Source: Sanghuangporus weigelae (taxonomy: Eukaryota > Basidiomycota > Agaricomycetes > Hymenochaetales > Hymenochaetaceae). Taken from it: 64,000 nt of DNA. Shown here piece by piece: positions 34,084-46,428 of the stretch; position 1 is the first letter of the stretch; each line of letters starts with the position of its first letter. The stretch covers positions 1,054,001 to 1,118,000 of the forward strand of contig CP137320.1 of assembly GCA_033182465.1 (NCBI GenBank), written 5' to 3'. The notes under the pieces are model-generated. The model saw only the letters and a list, made by a program, of their open reading frames with translations, made no database searches and was not told the origin of the DNA. Position numbers and translations under genes: made by a program.

Positions 34084-37000
34084 TCCGTGTTATTTGCCAT
34101 GAAAATGTAAAATGGGCCGCCAATTACGTTGTTGTGCAAGATATTTATCAGAATTATGTGTTATGCGGAGCATAACTGCGATTTCACATTGGACAGAATC
34201 TTTCCTCTAGGTGCGAGACAAACACCGTTAATTGCGTATTGTATTGATTCGCGGTTTACAGAGTTATGCGCGTCTTGTGTGCTTATTTATGACCTTGCGA
34301 TAAGCAAGGCGAGGCGAGGGGCAGTTGGATCTGGTGATAATACTCTTCTACACGGAATCAATCGCAATCGGGTGATTGGAAAGTTTCATCTCGGATCTTG
34401 CCCATTCATGATTGTACAATTGCGGTACGCCCAGTTTATACACATACCTTCCGGAGATTGTCGCAATATTGACGAAAGTAATTGCTTGTGGTGCATTGCA
34501 TTCTAATACGCGTCTTCGTCTTTGTTTTGTGAACGATAAAGGAAAGACTGATGCCCGGATAACTCGGGCGACCACAGTTCGGACCTAACTTTTTCAAATG
34601 GTTAAGGCTTAGTGAACGTCCTAGCGTTGGATCCTGCGATTAGTTCCCATCTCTAGAGGAGCGACGCGTCTCAAACAAGTATTCAGGATGGAGTTTTCTT
34701 CACAAGTCGTCTCAGCAAAGAAATGAGGTAGAATCATTGATTGGAGTCTCGTTATTTTCAGCATTCTTTGAAACCTTCAAGAATGGTCTGGAAGATATAC
34801 TTGTGCGTGTTCAGTGTCCTCCTTCCTGGATGGATCAGTGCATGGACGTTCTAATTAACCCGAAAATAAACGCTCTAGTGGATTTAAGAAAGCCAGACTG
34901 ATCGGTAAGGGTTCCGAAGCTAATCTGTAATGTAAGGATTTTTAATTTGTTTGTCAATTGATCCGCGACTATGCTGAGGCTAAGTAAAACATAGATAGAT
35001 GAATATCCATACAGACCATCATCTATTCCAACCCTGAGATCTCTTTACATAAAACTTAGAGAGCGATCAACGCAACGTATTGATACTGGCGTTCGAATGC
35101 TGGCTTTATTCAGTGGTACCTTATCAATTTTGTTCGCGGCGTCGGCGGTGGCGTTCCGGTCGGCATATCCTGGCCTCCAATCGTCCCTCCCGGCGTGCGG
35201 CATTCTCAGCAGATATCTTGTCTTCGCGCATTTGAATGCGTAGCGGCTGCCGCAGCGCAAATTTTTACGCTCCTCATGCCGTTTCATCAATTGCCGCGAC
35301 GCTCATTCTTGACCATAACGAAGGAGGGTATATTTTGAGCCACTGGTGTCTTGCTTCACGCCGACCGCCGGCTCGGTCCATGTTAGTGCTCTTGGCTTCG
35401 GGAAGCTAGATAACTCACTAGTATCCGATGTTCTCGCGCCTTTCCGTGTTCGGTCTCTGAATCATGGCCGCCGACTCTTTGTTTGGTGTCCGTTTGCAAA
35501 ATCTGTTACAACTTCTGAGGCAACACTCCCAGCCCCACTTTAATGAGACACAAGAAAATCGATCAAGTAGAACATATCGCTCTGAAATCACTCTGCTCTC
35601 GTTTAACTACGTCACGCCAAGGATATCTGATCTTGTTCTCTTCATTCTCGCTTGCCTAGCAATTTCTCCGTGCGCTAGATTCTTTAGCCAGTGCCCGATT
35701 TGTTCGTGTGTGCTTCATGAAATGTAACTAATCCTTCTTATTCTTTGAAACCCGGGAAACGTCCGTCTCAGCCAAGTTCCTCTCCGTCTCAAGGACCTGA
35801 ACCCATGAATAACTTTTAATTATGTACGAATTTGTCGATTTGCATTGTCAATTGGTCTTCATCTGAAGTCGGACAATTCCGTCCAGAGACGCCGAGTCAT
35901 GGATCTGGATGCGAATGGTGGTCTAAATCCACTACTTAAAATGGAGATCATACGCAGTTGGAGTAACTCCGTGGCTAGACGATAATCGGGAGCGAGAATG
36001 AGATTCAGGAGGAACAAGACTGGCTGTGTCACGCGCTGAGCAGGCGAGATACAATTACGGAAATGGAACTTGTTGTGGCTGCGTCTAATGATAGCAAGCG
36101 TCGATCTGGATTTGGATGTATATAGATAGCGAATTTGTCTTTTAGAACGGATCCAATTTCAAAAATCATGAGAAACGGAGGCGGATATTGAGAGTAAATA
36201 CACGCCGATTCAGTTGACTTCAGGTCGCCCGTGAGTGACTGAATCTTAAGAGACTGAGGTAGAGATAGAAATTTGCGGGTATTCCGCATCCGTTGTGAAG
36301 GTCGACCAAAAATGGATGCATTCGGTTCTGCCCCCGTCGATCTTTCCACGCACGATCGATCGTCACGTAGGCAACTCTCTCACTGCTGCACTGGCAAACG
36401 TCTCGAACCAGACTTCGGCTGTCATTGAGGCGATTCATTCTCATTCTCAGCACAAGATTGCGCATTCTTGCTATGTGTAGCAAGAATACAATGCGTTGGA
36501 TGTCCAGCAACTCTCAGCTCCAGCATTTCCAATCGTTGTACGGTAACTTTCTCTACCTCCCTATTTTCGCTGATCAAACGTCGCGACAGCAACCAATCTT
36601 CATGGCGTCGTTGATATCCCGGCTTTCTCGTTAGACAGTCCGTCAGGCAACACTGGTTTGCGGTGGTGATGATGATGATGCTACTAGGATTCCGACATGT
36701 TGTGCGACCGCGTCCCTGGCTCGAGTGGTCCATCAAAACAGGAGCCCGTCTCAACTCAAACCATGTTCGCTCGCCGAAACGCGCCAAAATCTCGTTCACA
36801 GATTCCGTTTTCCAGCTACGGACTTGGTGCGGGATATACAGAATTCCTATTCTGGAGATCTGTTCAGGGCCAACGGCGTGGTGTCCACGCACATGCAGTG
36901 CCACCAAGTGCTTCGATAGACGCGATTCAGTTATGCGTCTCTTGCCTTCGTGTCCATGAACAGCATGGCTGCGCATGCGAGGAGGATATTTTGCTCATTT

Positions 37001-37549
37001 GGCCATGTATGACTCGGCTATTGATTAGGAAACGCCACCCATTGAAATTTGCCGGGGGTTCCGTACTGAATTTGTACGCATAATCTATGTCATCCCGGCT
37101 CGTTCATGACTCCAAACTTGGCTTCGCCCTCGTTGGTCTCACCTTGGGATACCGTAAACCATTTTATTGCTTTATCCTTTCGATCCCATCGGCTCCGGTC
37201 ATACTCATTCCGACATTTATAGGATATTGTCGCGTGCACAGCGTCGTGTAGGAATGTTAGTCTGCGCTAGTCTGGTCATCTGTGCTAGGATTTGGAACCA
37301 ATGCTATGAGACTCACCTCCACCTGATCGGCATCGTATTTCGTATCTCTCTCGGCAAGTATCGTTTCAGGAACAGTCACTCTGAGCTAGAAAATATGATG
37401 ATGCTATACAAGGTTGCATACGGATTTACGGCTTTTGCTTAGGTTCCATGACAGATGAAAACGAAATGGGAACCGTAACTTTGAAGTCCCATGGCTCGGT
37501 TTGGACCCGGCCAGCCGATTCCGCTCGGACGCCATAACCTAGTAACTGG
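34084..37549. other. Long gap, no supported gene
   Basis: About 3.5 kb. Several open frames of 80-184 codons exist, the longest on the minus strand at 36422-36976, but none has a family resemblance, coherent splice sites or an overlap-free reading. A GATGATGATGATG microsatellite lies near 36667. It could hold diverged relics that I cannot identify. Confidence 0.4.
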
Positions 37550-37557
37550 TATAAAAA
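37550..37557 (+). promoter_or_regulatory. TATA box of the terpene synthase gene
   Basis: TATAAAAA lies 132 bp upstream of the terpene synthase ATG. It is followed by CT-rich sequence and a CACCACGAA context near the expected transcription start. Clear TATA boxes are rare in the rest of the window. Confidence 0.6.
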
Positions 37558-37681
37558 CATCCCTGCCTCACCCCCTAAGTTCACCACGAAGCATCCCGGA
37601 CTTCGCTTGCATTTTTTAACTCCAGGATTCTTTTTCCAGAACCATTTCCATTACTTGTGCTTGTCTACTCAACTATTCACT

Positions 37682-39153
37682 ATGGTCAACTCCTCCAGTT
37701 CACCACCTTCTCTACTTGTCCCCTTACCCTCACCTAGCACTGTGCGACCGTCTACCAAGCCCTTGCCTGAGGGTTTCATTCTACCTGACTTGGTTTCACA
37801 CTGCAAGTTCCCACTTTCCTATAATCCACATGGTGATGTCGTCGCGGCACAGGCCGACGTATGGCTTGACAAAGGTTGCCCCGAGCTGACTCCCAAAATG
37901 CGCAAAGCGCTGTATGGACTACATGCTGGCGAACTCACGGCGTACTGCTACACATCCTGTGATGCTCATCGTCTGCGGGTTATAAGCGACTTCATGAACT
38001 ACCTGTTTCACCTCGACAACATATCTGACGGTATGATGACACGCGAGGCGGACGTGCTCTCCGATATTGTCATGAATGCGCTCTGGTTTCCTCATGAATA
38101 CAAGCCTGGCAAAGGCCAGCCAAAAGAAGAAATCAGTGCCGGAAAGCTGGCAAGAGAGTCAGCTTTACATATACTTATTACTGCACGCCTCGTTACTTAC
38201 ATGTTGCCCCGTAGCTATTGGCTCCGTTGCATCGCCGATGCTGGACCTGATGTTCAAGCACGCTTCAAGGAAAATCTTCAGCTGTTCTTCGAAGCTGTGC
38301 ATATTCAGGCAACGCATCGAGAAGATGGCGAGATTCCAGACCTAGAGACATACATTGACGTGCGCCGTGACGAGAGCGGATGCAAGCCCGTCTTTGATTT
38401 GATTGAGTACGGACTTGGAATTAACCTCCCAGACTTCGTCATCGAGCATCCTGTGAGTTTTTTGACACTTGCGTGACATATTACATCAATCACTGATAAG
38501 GTGATGATCCTAATTGCAATTAGATCATCAAAGCGTTGAACCAGGGGAGCAACGACTTGGTGACATGGTCAAACGTGAGTGATTGTTCTTCTTCTGAAAC
38601 GTTATTTGTCGTTTTATTGACGATCAGATCAATCCAGGACATATTTTCGTACAATGTTGAACAGGCACGCGGGGACACTCACAACATGATCATCATCCTT
38701 GAGCAACACTACGGGATGGAGTTGCAGGATGCGATGGATTACGTGGGTGAGATGTGTCGAGTCACGATGGAGAATTTCGTCGCGAACAAGGCACGACTGC
38801 CATCTTTCGGGTGCCCAGAACTCGATCGAGACGTGGCCGGATACGTACAAGGCCTACAGGACTGGATAGTTGGCGCTCTTCACTGGAGCTTTATGAGTCA
38901 ACGATACTTCGGCACGGAGGGTGCGGAGGTGAAGAAGCATCGGTATGTGAAACTTCTGCCGAAGAAGGGTACCACGACTCCAGCAGCAGGTACAGAGACG
39001 AGAAGTCCAGAGTGCCTGAGTCCGATTGCGGACGAACTCGAGACGGCCTATCTCCCTACGCGGCTGATTTACCGAGCTGGTCGAAGCATGCGGAATATAG
39101 CCTCATGGCTTCTTCAACTCTTCAGTCGCGGACACGAGGAGGTGTGCAGTTAG
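37682..39153 (+). CDS. Sesquiterpene synthase (class I terpene cyclase)
   Basis: This enzyme ionises farnesyl diphosphate with Mg2+ and cyclises it. Three exons (37682-38452, 38524-38574, 38638-39153) give 445 residues. The metal-binding motif is D112-N-I-S-D116, preceded by FMNYLFHL. The second motif NDIFSYNVE (N274, S278, E282) is split by the second intron exactly after N274. The basic pair R363-Y364 follows, as in basidiomycete synthases. The N-terminus is longer than in typical 330-400 residue enzymes, and the C-terminus carries a 70-residue Ser/Thr-rich extension. No P450, oxidoreductase or prenyltransferase gene lies beside it, so it looks like an orphan cyclase. The product cannot be predicted. 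Confidence 0.9.
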
Positions 39154-39711
39154 AAGCTGCAATGTGCGGCCGAGGCGTGTTCATTATTTATTGCATGCGT
39201 TTTCTAAGCGGATTATATTCGATATTCCTGTATTACTGTCTCGACTTCGTGCATGGTCGTATCCTCGTGCAGGGTTGGAGATATTGGACGATATTAGTTG
39301 TTTATTCTTATTATAGAACCCTTTTACTTGATTGGATAGTGTAGACATGTAATATGTACATGATATTGTGACCAATTAACATTTTCATCTTTCATTTCCC
39401 GCATGAGAAGGCGCATATGCCTCATGTACCTTTGTGGCTGCCAGGGGAACATTAGGATCTTTGCCTTTGCCTTGACGATGTTGTGAATATTAACTGTAGG
39501 GTGATGTTGTGGATTATTTGTACCGAGTTCCTTTTCTGGGTCTGGGAGAGTTGTATGAAGCGGAGAGCCGGAAGCAAATGCTGAAGGAATGACAGTCAAT
39601 GACGTCGACGAGCACCACCAGTCGCCACTGTTTCTGTTTCGAGATGGTCCATACTCGACTCGAACTCTGTCTCTCACTATCGTCTAGTTAGCAGCGTCAG
39701 ACACAGAAAAT
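39154..39711. other. Intergenic, no gene seen
   Basis: Gap between the terpene synthase stop and the DUF3429 start. A 117-codon minus-strand frame here has no protein character and is treated as chance. Confidence 0.4.
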
Positions 39712-41294
39712 ATGCTACCTCGACTGGGAGCTCTCCCGACAATCAAACGTGTTCCTCTCGCGTTTCGGACTCGTTCTCAGCAGGTGGCGTTTAACTTGCA
39801 CACCAGTTCTCTAGTACAGCCTCGTTCGACGTCGTCTAAACTTGCTCCTGTACTGCCACATGTCCCACCGTTTTGCAGGAACAAGTTTCTTCCGCTTCTT
39901 CGCGTCGGCGCGATGCGCGGAGTGGCTTCGTCGGTGAGCAATAGGCCCGGCTCTCAGACGCCCAGTCATGCGGCGACGAACATCAAGGAAGAGGTTGGAA
40001 ATACTGCTAGTAGCGTCGCGCGTAGCATCGCCGGCGCAAACGTGACTGTAGACTACGTGAAGCCAATCAAACCTGAAGATGATTCATTTGTACGTCTGAG
40101 ATGGCTTATTTGTTCACTTCTTACTTTGTACCGCTCCGAATAGGGCTTTCGTCGATGCTGATTTCTTTCTTTCTCTTCTAGATTGGTGTCACAAGCTCGG
40201 TGGCAAGAAGCGTGCCCAAACCCGCGTTCGTCTTTGGTCTACTCGGTACGTCCGTCTTGTTACATCTAATTTAGTATAAGGTCGAGTGACGATCCATCGT
40301 TCAGGCGGTGTGCCATATATTGCGACCTCGGCGACGGTAGTTTACCTCGCTCGTCAAGCTGGTATTGCCGCGGCTGGTGGGCAAATATAGTACAGCCACT
40401 GTTCCATCTACTTACATACAATGCTTCTATGGACAGGATACTCCACGAATATTGATCCGGGCGTAGCGCTAACTATCCTTGATCAAGCGCTAAGTATCCA
40501 AGTGACGTACGGAGCTGTTATGCTTTCCTTCCTGGGTACGCTGGACTTCATTTCTCTGTTCGCGTACACGGATCTTCTTCTGTTCTCTGGATTCATTATC
40601 TTGTTCTCCAATCATTTTGAAGCACAATAACGCTAATGCTGTTTTTGTATCACTGTTCCTTTATAATAAGGTGCCCTGCATTGGGGTATGGAATTCGCAG
40701 AGTATGGCGGTCAAAAGGGCTATTCACGGCTTTTGCTGGGAGCAGCCCCGGTGATTTGGGGCTGGTCCACATTGGCTCTTGATCCTACATATGCGCTTAT
40801 TACACAGTGGGTCGGCTTCACTGGATTGTGGTGGGCTGATCTTAAGGCCACTGAGGCAGGATGGGGTGAGTCATCCTCAGCTAAGGTAGTTAGGAGAATA
40901 GAAGCGTTCACATCTGTCTAACAGCTCCGAGGTGGTATTCTCAGTATCGCTTCTATCTGTCCATCCTTGTCGGCACTTGGTAAGTTATTTTGAAATTTGG
41001 CCATCATTTTGTTATTTTTTCAAATGAGCAGTGTATTGATTGGCACTGGATAGTATTATTGGCTCGCTCGCGGGGACATCTTACTTCGGTCCCGTCGCAG
41101 GCCACGGATTCGAGACCCATGATTTGGATGACCTACGAGCACAGCGCAAGAAGCATGTTGTAGAGGGAACGGGAAAAGTTGGTGGAGAGATTGAAGCTCT
41201 GCCGAACAGTGCTGCTGATAGTTATGTTACGCTGAAGAAGAGGAGCGAAGAGAAAGAGAAGAGTGATGATGGAAAGAGCGGAGACAATAAGTGA
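39712..41294 (+). CDS. DUF3429 (TMEM69-like) mitochondrial membrane protein
   Basis: Seven exons (39712-40089, 40182-40245, 40305-40376, 40437-40535, 40671-40865, 40925-40979, 41054-41294) give 367 residues. The N-terminus is Arg/Ser-rich with few acids, consistent with a mitochondrial presequence. Membrane segments follow, including AFVFGLLGGVPYIATSATVV, QVTYGAVMLSFLGALHWG and LALDPTYALITQWVGFTGLW. LHWGMEFAEYG is the family's signature. The acceptor at 41053 restores the frame to GTCIIGSLAGTSYFGPVAGH; the earlier AG would read into a stop. The C-terminal tail is Lys/Glu-rich. The function of DUF3429 is unknown. Introns are 56-135 bp. Confidence 0.84.
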
Positions 41295-42466
41295 GACTAT
41301 GGAGAGTGATGAGGCCAATGCGGATCGAAATAAAAATGATTCCCGTGTATCATATCATATTGTGAACTAATTTTGATGAATTTGTTACTATCACAAGCGA
41401 GTGAATTTGATAATTTATCGGCTACTCTAAGAATACACTCCGCAGCCGTTCGGACCCTAAGGCTGATAGGATAGAAAGTCGAGAAGGTGGTGAATCCTGG
41501 GCATGGAGGTTTGTGCACGAAACCAAAAATATCACGATTTAAAAATGCAATCGGAGGCTAGAGAAGCAGTTCTAGAGTGTGTTACACTGCTAGCATTGAC
41601 ACTGACAGGACTGAGCCGGACAGTGGAAAGGCGGCCCAGGCTGTTGTTGAGAGCTGAGAGTCCGAGTCCGGCCAGTGATGTATGTGGGAGGTGCGGGTGA
41701 TGACGGCATCCGTATATGGAAGGGACAATCAATTGCTTCGTTTCAAGGCAACCGTGTCCGTGCCACTGGCAGGCAAAAACTCTGTGCTCTTACATCGTCT
41801 ACTTACCAGCTACTCTCTTTCTTTATTCTCTGTTCTCTGTCGCTCTTTGTGGACTGGAAGGAAGTGCTGCTGCTGGTCAGTGGTGTCGGTATCGAAAGTC
41901 TTTCGCACGGATTGTAAGTGATCAGTATCAACATCATCGGATCCTGACGTCCTTGACGCTGGTAACCGCCCTCCCACCCTCAATACGCGGTTGCTTCAGG
42001 CGACCGGTCGCATCCCCCCCTCTTTCCCATCCTAGCGGTGTCTCTTTCCGTTTATCTCTCTTTCGTTCTCTTTCGTCCTCTCTTTTCTTTCTCTTCGTTC
42101 GAGCAGCGGGCCTGACTTTTCACCTTTCGTTCTTTTTACTTACTTGTTTGCGAGCGCAGGGATATCTTGTTCGACGTTGACCGTCGTCGTCGCACTCCTT
42201 TACTGCACTCCTGGTGATTAAGACCTCTTCTCGCTCCTACACGCAATCTTCGTCGATCCCAGCTGGACATCCCACTCGTTAGCAACGCCTGCCCTATCTA
42301 TCTGCCCGCCCCTTCGTACCTCAACTGCCTTGCTTGAAAGGAAGGAAAGACATACTTCGTAATTAGACGTGCGTACGGTGTTCAGTACGATGGCTGATGA
42401 TGATACGAGACTGACAGAGGTGCTTCTCTTGGATAGATTGAGTTTTGAGAACTGTTACTGTCCAAA
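41295..42466. other. Intergenic and probable 5' region of the tetraspanin gene
   Basis: About 1.2 kb. The second half (about 42010-42320) is strongly pyrimidine-rich on this strand, as in many fungal core promoters. No gene is recognised. Confidence 0.45.
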
Positions 42467-43272
42467 ATGCCGTCGAAGAAGTTGATGGGATGCTGGGCGT
42501 TTGTGGACTTTTGTCTGCTCGCTGCTGGCATTATCACCCTCGTGTTTTCGATCGTCTGGCGTGGATCAGACTTGCTGCGTAACCTCGTCATCTCTAACGA
42601 ATACCTTACTGGTATGTGGACCTGATCTACTTGGCGTTGTGTTCATTCTGGGTGTTCATTGAGTTTTTTTTTAGCTGGACTTGTGCTTGCCATTGGACTT
42701 CTCGTCACCTGGGCTGCCTCTGTCGGGGCAGTCATCCAGCCAAACCATGTTACCGTCGGCCTGGCCATCACCAACTGGCTGCTCCTTGTCGATGGTATCG
42801 GCGTCTTTATCATCGGCACGATCATCTGGCACTTCAGTCTGATGCAGCGCGCCAACTTCCACGACATCGTGTCGAAGCAGAGCAACGAGACGATCATCGC
42901 GCTACAGGACCGGCTGAAGTGCTGCGGGTACTTCAACAGCACGGACCTGGCCGTCGTGGGTGGGAACTTTTGCGCGAACTCGACATTTATTGAGGTGACG
43001 AACAATGCGACGGGCAATTTCTGCGTTGGGCCGATCACGAGTTATTCGGACTATACGCTCAATAATGTCTTCACGTCGGTGTATGGGTATATGGCGATTA
43101 TCATCTCGCTCATCCTTCTTTCGCTTTGTGTGATTAAGAAGGTATGTGCTTTACTTTATGCGGCTGTCATGTGGGATAATTTGTACTGACTAAATATACT
43201 TTATTACAGAGAAAAGAAGGAGAGCGGTTCAGGAAGATCGACGAGAAGCGCGGTGGACACGGATTCGTCTAA
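42467..43272 (+). CDS. Tetraspanin-like four-span membrane protein
   Basis: Three exons (42467-42611, 42675-43141, 43210-43272) encode 224 residues. Membrane segments sit at about 10-30 (FVDFCLLAAGIITLVFSIVW), 48-66, 80-100 (LLLVDGIGVFIIGTIIWHFS) and 180-205. The large loop between segments 3 and 4 contains the hallmark CCG (LKCCGYF) plus two further Cys, as in tetraspanins. The cytosolic tail is short and basic. Fungal tetraspanins such as Pls1 and Tsp2 organise membrane microdomains in development and infection structures. Which class this belongs to cannot be decided by eye. Confidence 0.82.
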
Positions 43273-43804
43273 AGTGAAATGGGAACGAAGATTTCTTCGC
43301 CATTTAGCTCACTCGCCTTTTTTAAACCGGAAGAAGCAGGTTCTTTTACTTCCTCGCTCGTCAACTTCTCACTATTTTTTTTTTCGTGTTCGTGTGGTCG
43401 ATTGAAATTGAAGATTACCCTCCGTTGTTCTTACTGACTCTGTTATTGAGGTTTCCGAGAGATCGGGTTCCGTTGTTCATGAATCATAATTTGAATCTTT
43501 TTATTCTCTTTTTTTCTTTTGACTTGCCAGTTGCAAATTGCTGTCGACTGTGCGAGTCTCTTTCCTTTTCGTTTCGTTTTTTCCTGTTGTCTCCCCTCTC
43601 CCACTCTCAGGGACGAAGATTACGGACTTTACATTTCCTATTCTTTCACCCTACACCCTGCTGTTTGGTATCTCAATATTGTAAACTACTGGCCCTTTGT
43701 GTGTTGGAACGACAGGAAATTTTAGAGGAAAGGAGGAGAGTATTACGTAAGAGGTCTAGGAAAAGGAACAGAACATCCATCCAGATGTATCTCGGGACAA
43801 CTTT
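43273..43804. other. 3' flank of the tetraspanin gene, T- and CT-rich, no gene seen
   Basis: Long T-rich tracts (43370-43600) on this strand. Open frames here are low-complexity Phe/Leu/Ser strings and not credible proteins. Confidence 0.5.
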
Positions 43805-44056
43805 GACATGACATGAAATTGAAGACACGACGAAGAAAGCTGCCTGTTACTTCTCCTTGTCTTTCGTCAAAGTGGAAGGTATTTGGTGCAACTGCTGGAA
43901 GAGGTAGCAGTAGCTCAGCAAATCCGTGATCCTCTGCGCGAGTCATAAGGTGGTTCCACGTCCTGCTCAAGCAGACGGCGCAACTGGAGAGGATTCGTAC
44001 TACTACTAGTAGAGAGTCCGGGATCGATGAAACGGGAGTTGAAGTTGAGGAGAGAT
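43805..44056 (+). pseudogene. Decayed copy of the first exon of BMT2
   Basis: About 250 bp here align with 46425-46680, the 5' part of the intact BMT2 gene. Both share the segment from GACACGACGAAGAAAGCTGC through GCGCGAGTCATAAG, then the stretch around ATCGATGAAACGGG. Small insertions and substitutions break the frame, and the copy ends before the methyltransferase region. It lies 155 bp beyond the MAP1 stop, so MAP1 is flanked by BMT2-related sequence on both sides. Confidence 0.75.
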
Positions 44057-44210
44057 GGAGGCCTTACGATCCGGAAAGAAAGGCAAAGTCTGGAACTTTG
44101 TATATTATATAAAAGAAAGCGAATACAGAAAGCTTGAATAATATGCTCTCTAAAAACTCCCGCGCGGTGCATCGCTCTGTCTTCACAGGGCACGAAGTCA
44201 AAGGAAGTCA

Positions 44211-46238
44211 TTAAAGCTCTCGCTTCGTGCCTGCGGTGAGGACGTCGACGCCCGTACCTGTTATCCTGTGTGAGTCATCGCCCTCGTCATCAATCACTGA
44301 TCTGCTTCCCACACGCATCTGAATGAAGATGGGAAATACACGTACAGTAAGGTTTCCTCAAATTGAGCGCTCCTTTTCCCGTCTGCCGTTGTGCATGTCC
44401 AGTCGTCTGGCCAATGCAGCCCATCCCAAGTTCCGAGATTGATCATCTGAAAATAAAACAGAAACAGTTTAAATTCCAGTCATCTGGTGTTATCAGTAGA
44501 AGGGCGAAGCAAACCGCCTACCGGCTCGATTGTGAACGTCTTCCAGAGTAGTAGCGCGATATATCAACATTGGTGTGCTTCGAATATTAATTGATAGAAC
44601 AAGGCTCACCATTCCTGGCTTCATTGTCCCAATGGCTTTGTTCTTGGCATAGTGCGGTATGTTCGGATTGCAATGGAATAGCTCGTTGATACCGTGTCCG
44701 GTGTACTGGCGGACAACCGAGCACCCGTTGCGCTTGGCTATCGGCTCACTGAGGAGCAAGATATTCCAAATCAGTCCCAAAGATGGAAGGACACGATAAG
44801 GAGTTTGCGGCGGCGGCTGGGTTGTTGTACTCTGTACTCACATAACTTTGCCAATGTCCCGGAATAAGGCGCCTGGTTTGCAGATTTTTATCGCTTCATC
44901 TAAGCACTCGCGAGTCGTCCGGATGAGCTTTTTGGACTCCTCGTCGATGTCGCCAACAGCGTAGGTCTCGTTCAAATCTCCGTGAAACCCTTGAATTTTA
45001 GTACCAAATCTCCATTAGACAATGCCAGCCCAGAAAACGGGATAAAGATACATGCCGTCATAATAAAGACTGACGTCTGAGGTGAAAAGTTTAAGCCAGC
45101 ATGAAGAGAAGTAGAGATAGGCTGAGCCAGACCGATGTTAATAATGTCTCCGTTCAAGAGAGGCCGACGGTCTGGAATCCCATGGCAGATTACTTCGTTG
45201 ACAGATCTAGGCCAATCGGGAGTAACGATTGAGTTTCAAATGGATACAAACTGGCTTAAAGTGAATGACATACGTGCAGACGGATTTGGGAAATCGCCGA
45301 TAGTTCAAGGGCGAAGGATAGGCGTCCCGCTCGATAGTGGCCTGATGCACTACTGCATCTATCTCGTCGGTGGTTATGCCGGGCTCAATAGCTGCGCCAG
45401 CGATATCCAAAATCTCTCGACCAAGCTGGTGGAAACGGGAATTGAGCGAAAGTTGGGGGGGGCTAGGGTGAACATATCTGAGGTTAAGGGCACGTACCCT
45501 GCACACCGTTCGCATCTTCTCCTGCTCTTCTGGACTCAGTATACGCGGTGGAGTGGCCAGGGCTAGCCTTTCGGATTTTGATTCGCCATGCACTTGAGAT
45601 TTCGGGGTGACAGGAAATATTAATATGCTTACAAGCCACGAACAGAGTGGAGAAAGGACTTGACCCTACCATCATCAGCGTAGTCTGGTTTCGGAATATG
45701 GCTTGGAACAGTACGTCGGGGAGACAAGGGATACACTGGCCGCAGCGATCCAGAGAAGTTGAAGTCGCCGAAAGGGTTCCCATCCTCTGGAACTAGTATT
45801 TCATCCAGTCGAGCGATGGATATTATAAGACGGGCAAACAACATACCTGTCCTTGTTATTGATAGATTTACGATGTCATGGATGATTTTATGTTGTTTCT
45901 TTTGCGTAGGGATTGCGTCCAGAATCACTCTCTGAAGATGACGTGTTCTATGCTTACCCCTAGCATTCTATGCAATCAGTACCTATATCAACCTTAACAT
46001 CGTGAAACATACAATCGTTTTTGAAGCACTGTTGGTTGCAAAAGTAGGAGCCCTGTATGCCGAGTCTAAGTTAGACTGCATGAGCACTTGAAAGTTTTCC
46101 TGATCTGAGACTAATGCTGATCAGTACAGCGGAGAATACTTACTTACTGCAGGTCGGGCATTCCAAACGCGAAGGAGGGTTTCCATTGAGGCATTTGGAA
46201 CTTTGACAGGGTACGCCAGTTTCCTCCGTTGAGCCCAT
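44211..46238 (-). CDS. MAP1: Methionine aminopeptidase 1 with N-terminal zinc finger
   Basis: MAP1 removes the initiator Met from nascent proteins at the ribosome, using two metal ions. About ten exons are used. The first (46144-46238) reads [20 protein letters not shown] with CPTC; the second (46013-46066) supplies [17 protein letters not shown]. Together they form the Cys-rich zinc finger of type 1 enzymes. The catalytic part follows: [56 protein letters not shown] (metal Asp), [11 protein letters not shown] (metal His), FTIEP and AQFEETLL (metal Glu). The stop is at 44211-44213 after TAGTKREL. Splicing of the third exon (about 45890-45960) is uncertain. Confidence 0.9.
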
Positions 46239-46428
46239 GATGGCGTAAGTAGCGGAGTAAGTAAGGGTGTAGGTGGACCAAGCACATCTAAATTCATTCA
46301 TTCAATATTACGAGAAGGCACGTGACTGATTACTTTCGACACGCGATAAATTTAATCGCGTCAATACGCAGCGGATCTCACTATGTGATGCTTTTAGAAC
46401 TACAAGTGGACTTTTGGTCTTAGACAGT
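46239..46428. promoter_or_regulatory. Compact divergent promoter of MAP1 and BMT2
   Basis: Only 190 bp separate the two start codons, so both promoters must lie here or overlap the genes. It contains a CACGTG box (about 46319-46324) and an AT-rich centre. Confidence 0.55.

Noticed and set aside
36422-36976. A 184-codon open frame on the minus strand
   Set aside because: No family resemblance, alternative frames equally open, and no coherent exon structure, so no gene is claimed.
39324-39677. A 117-codon minus-strand frame beside the terpene synthase
   Set aside because: No domain and no splice context; likely a chance frame overlapping the DUF3429 promoter side.
37682-41294. Terpene biosynthetic gene cluster
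   Set aside because: The neighbours are a DUF3429 mitochondrial protein and a tetraspanin-like protein; no tailoring enzyme is adjacent. The OYE-type reductase 4.6 kb upstream is separated by a long gene-poor gap and is not evidence enough.
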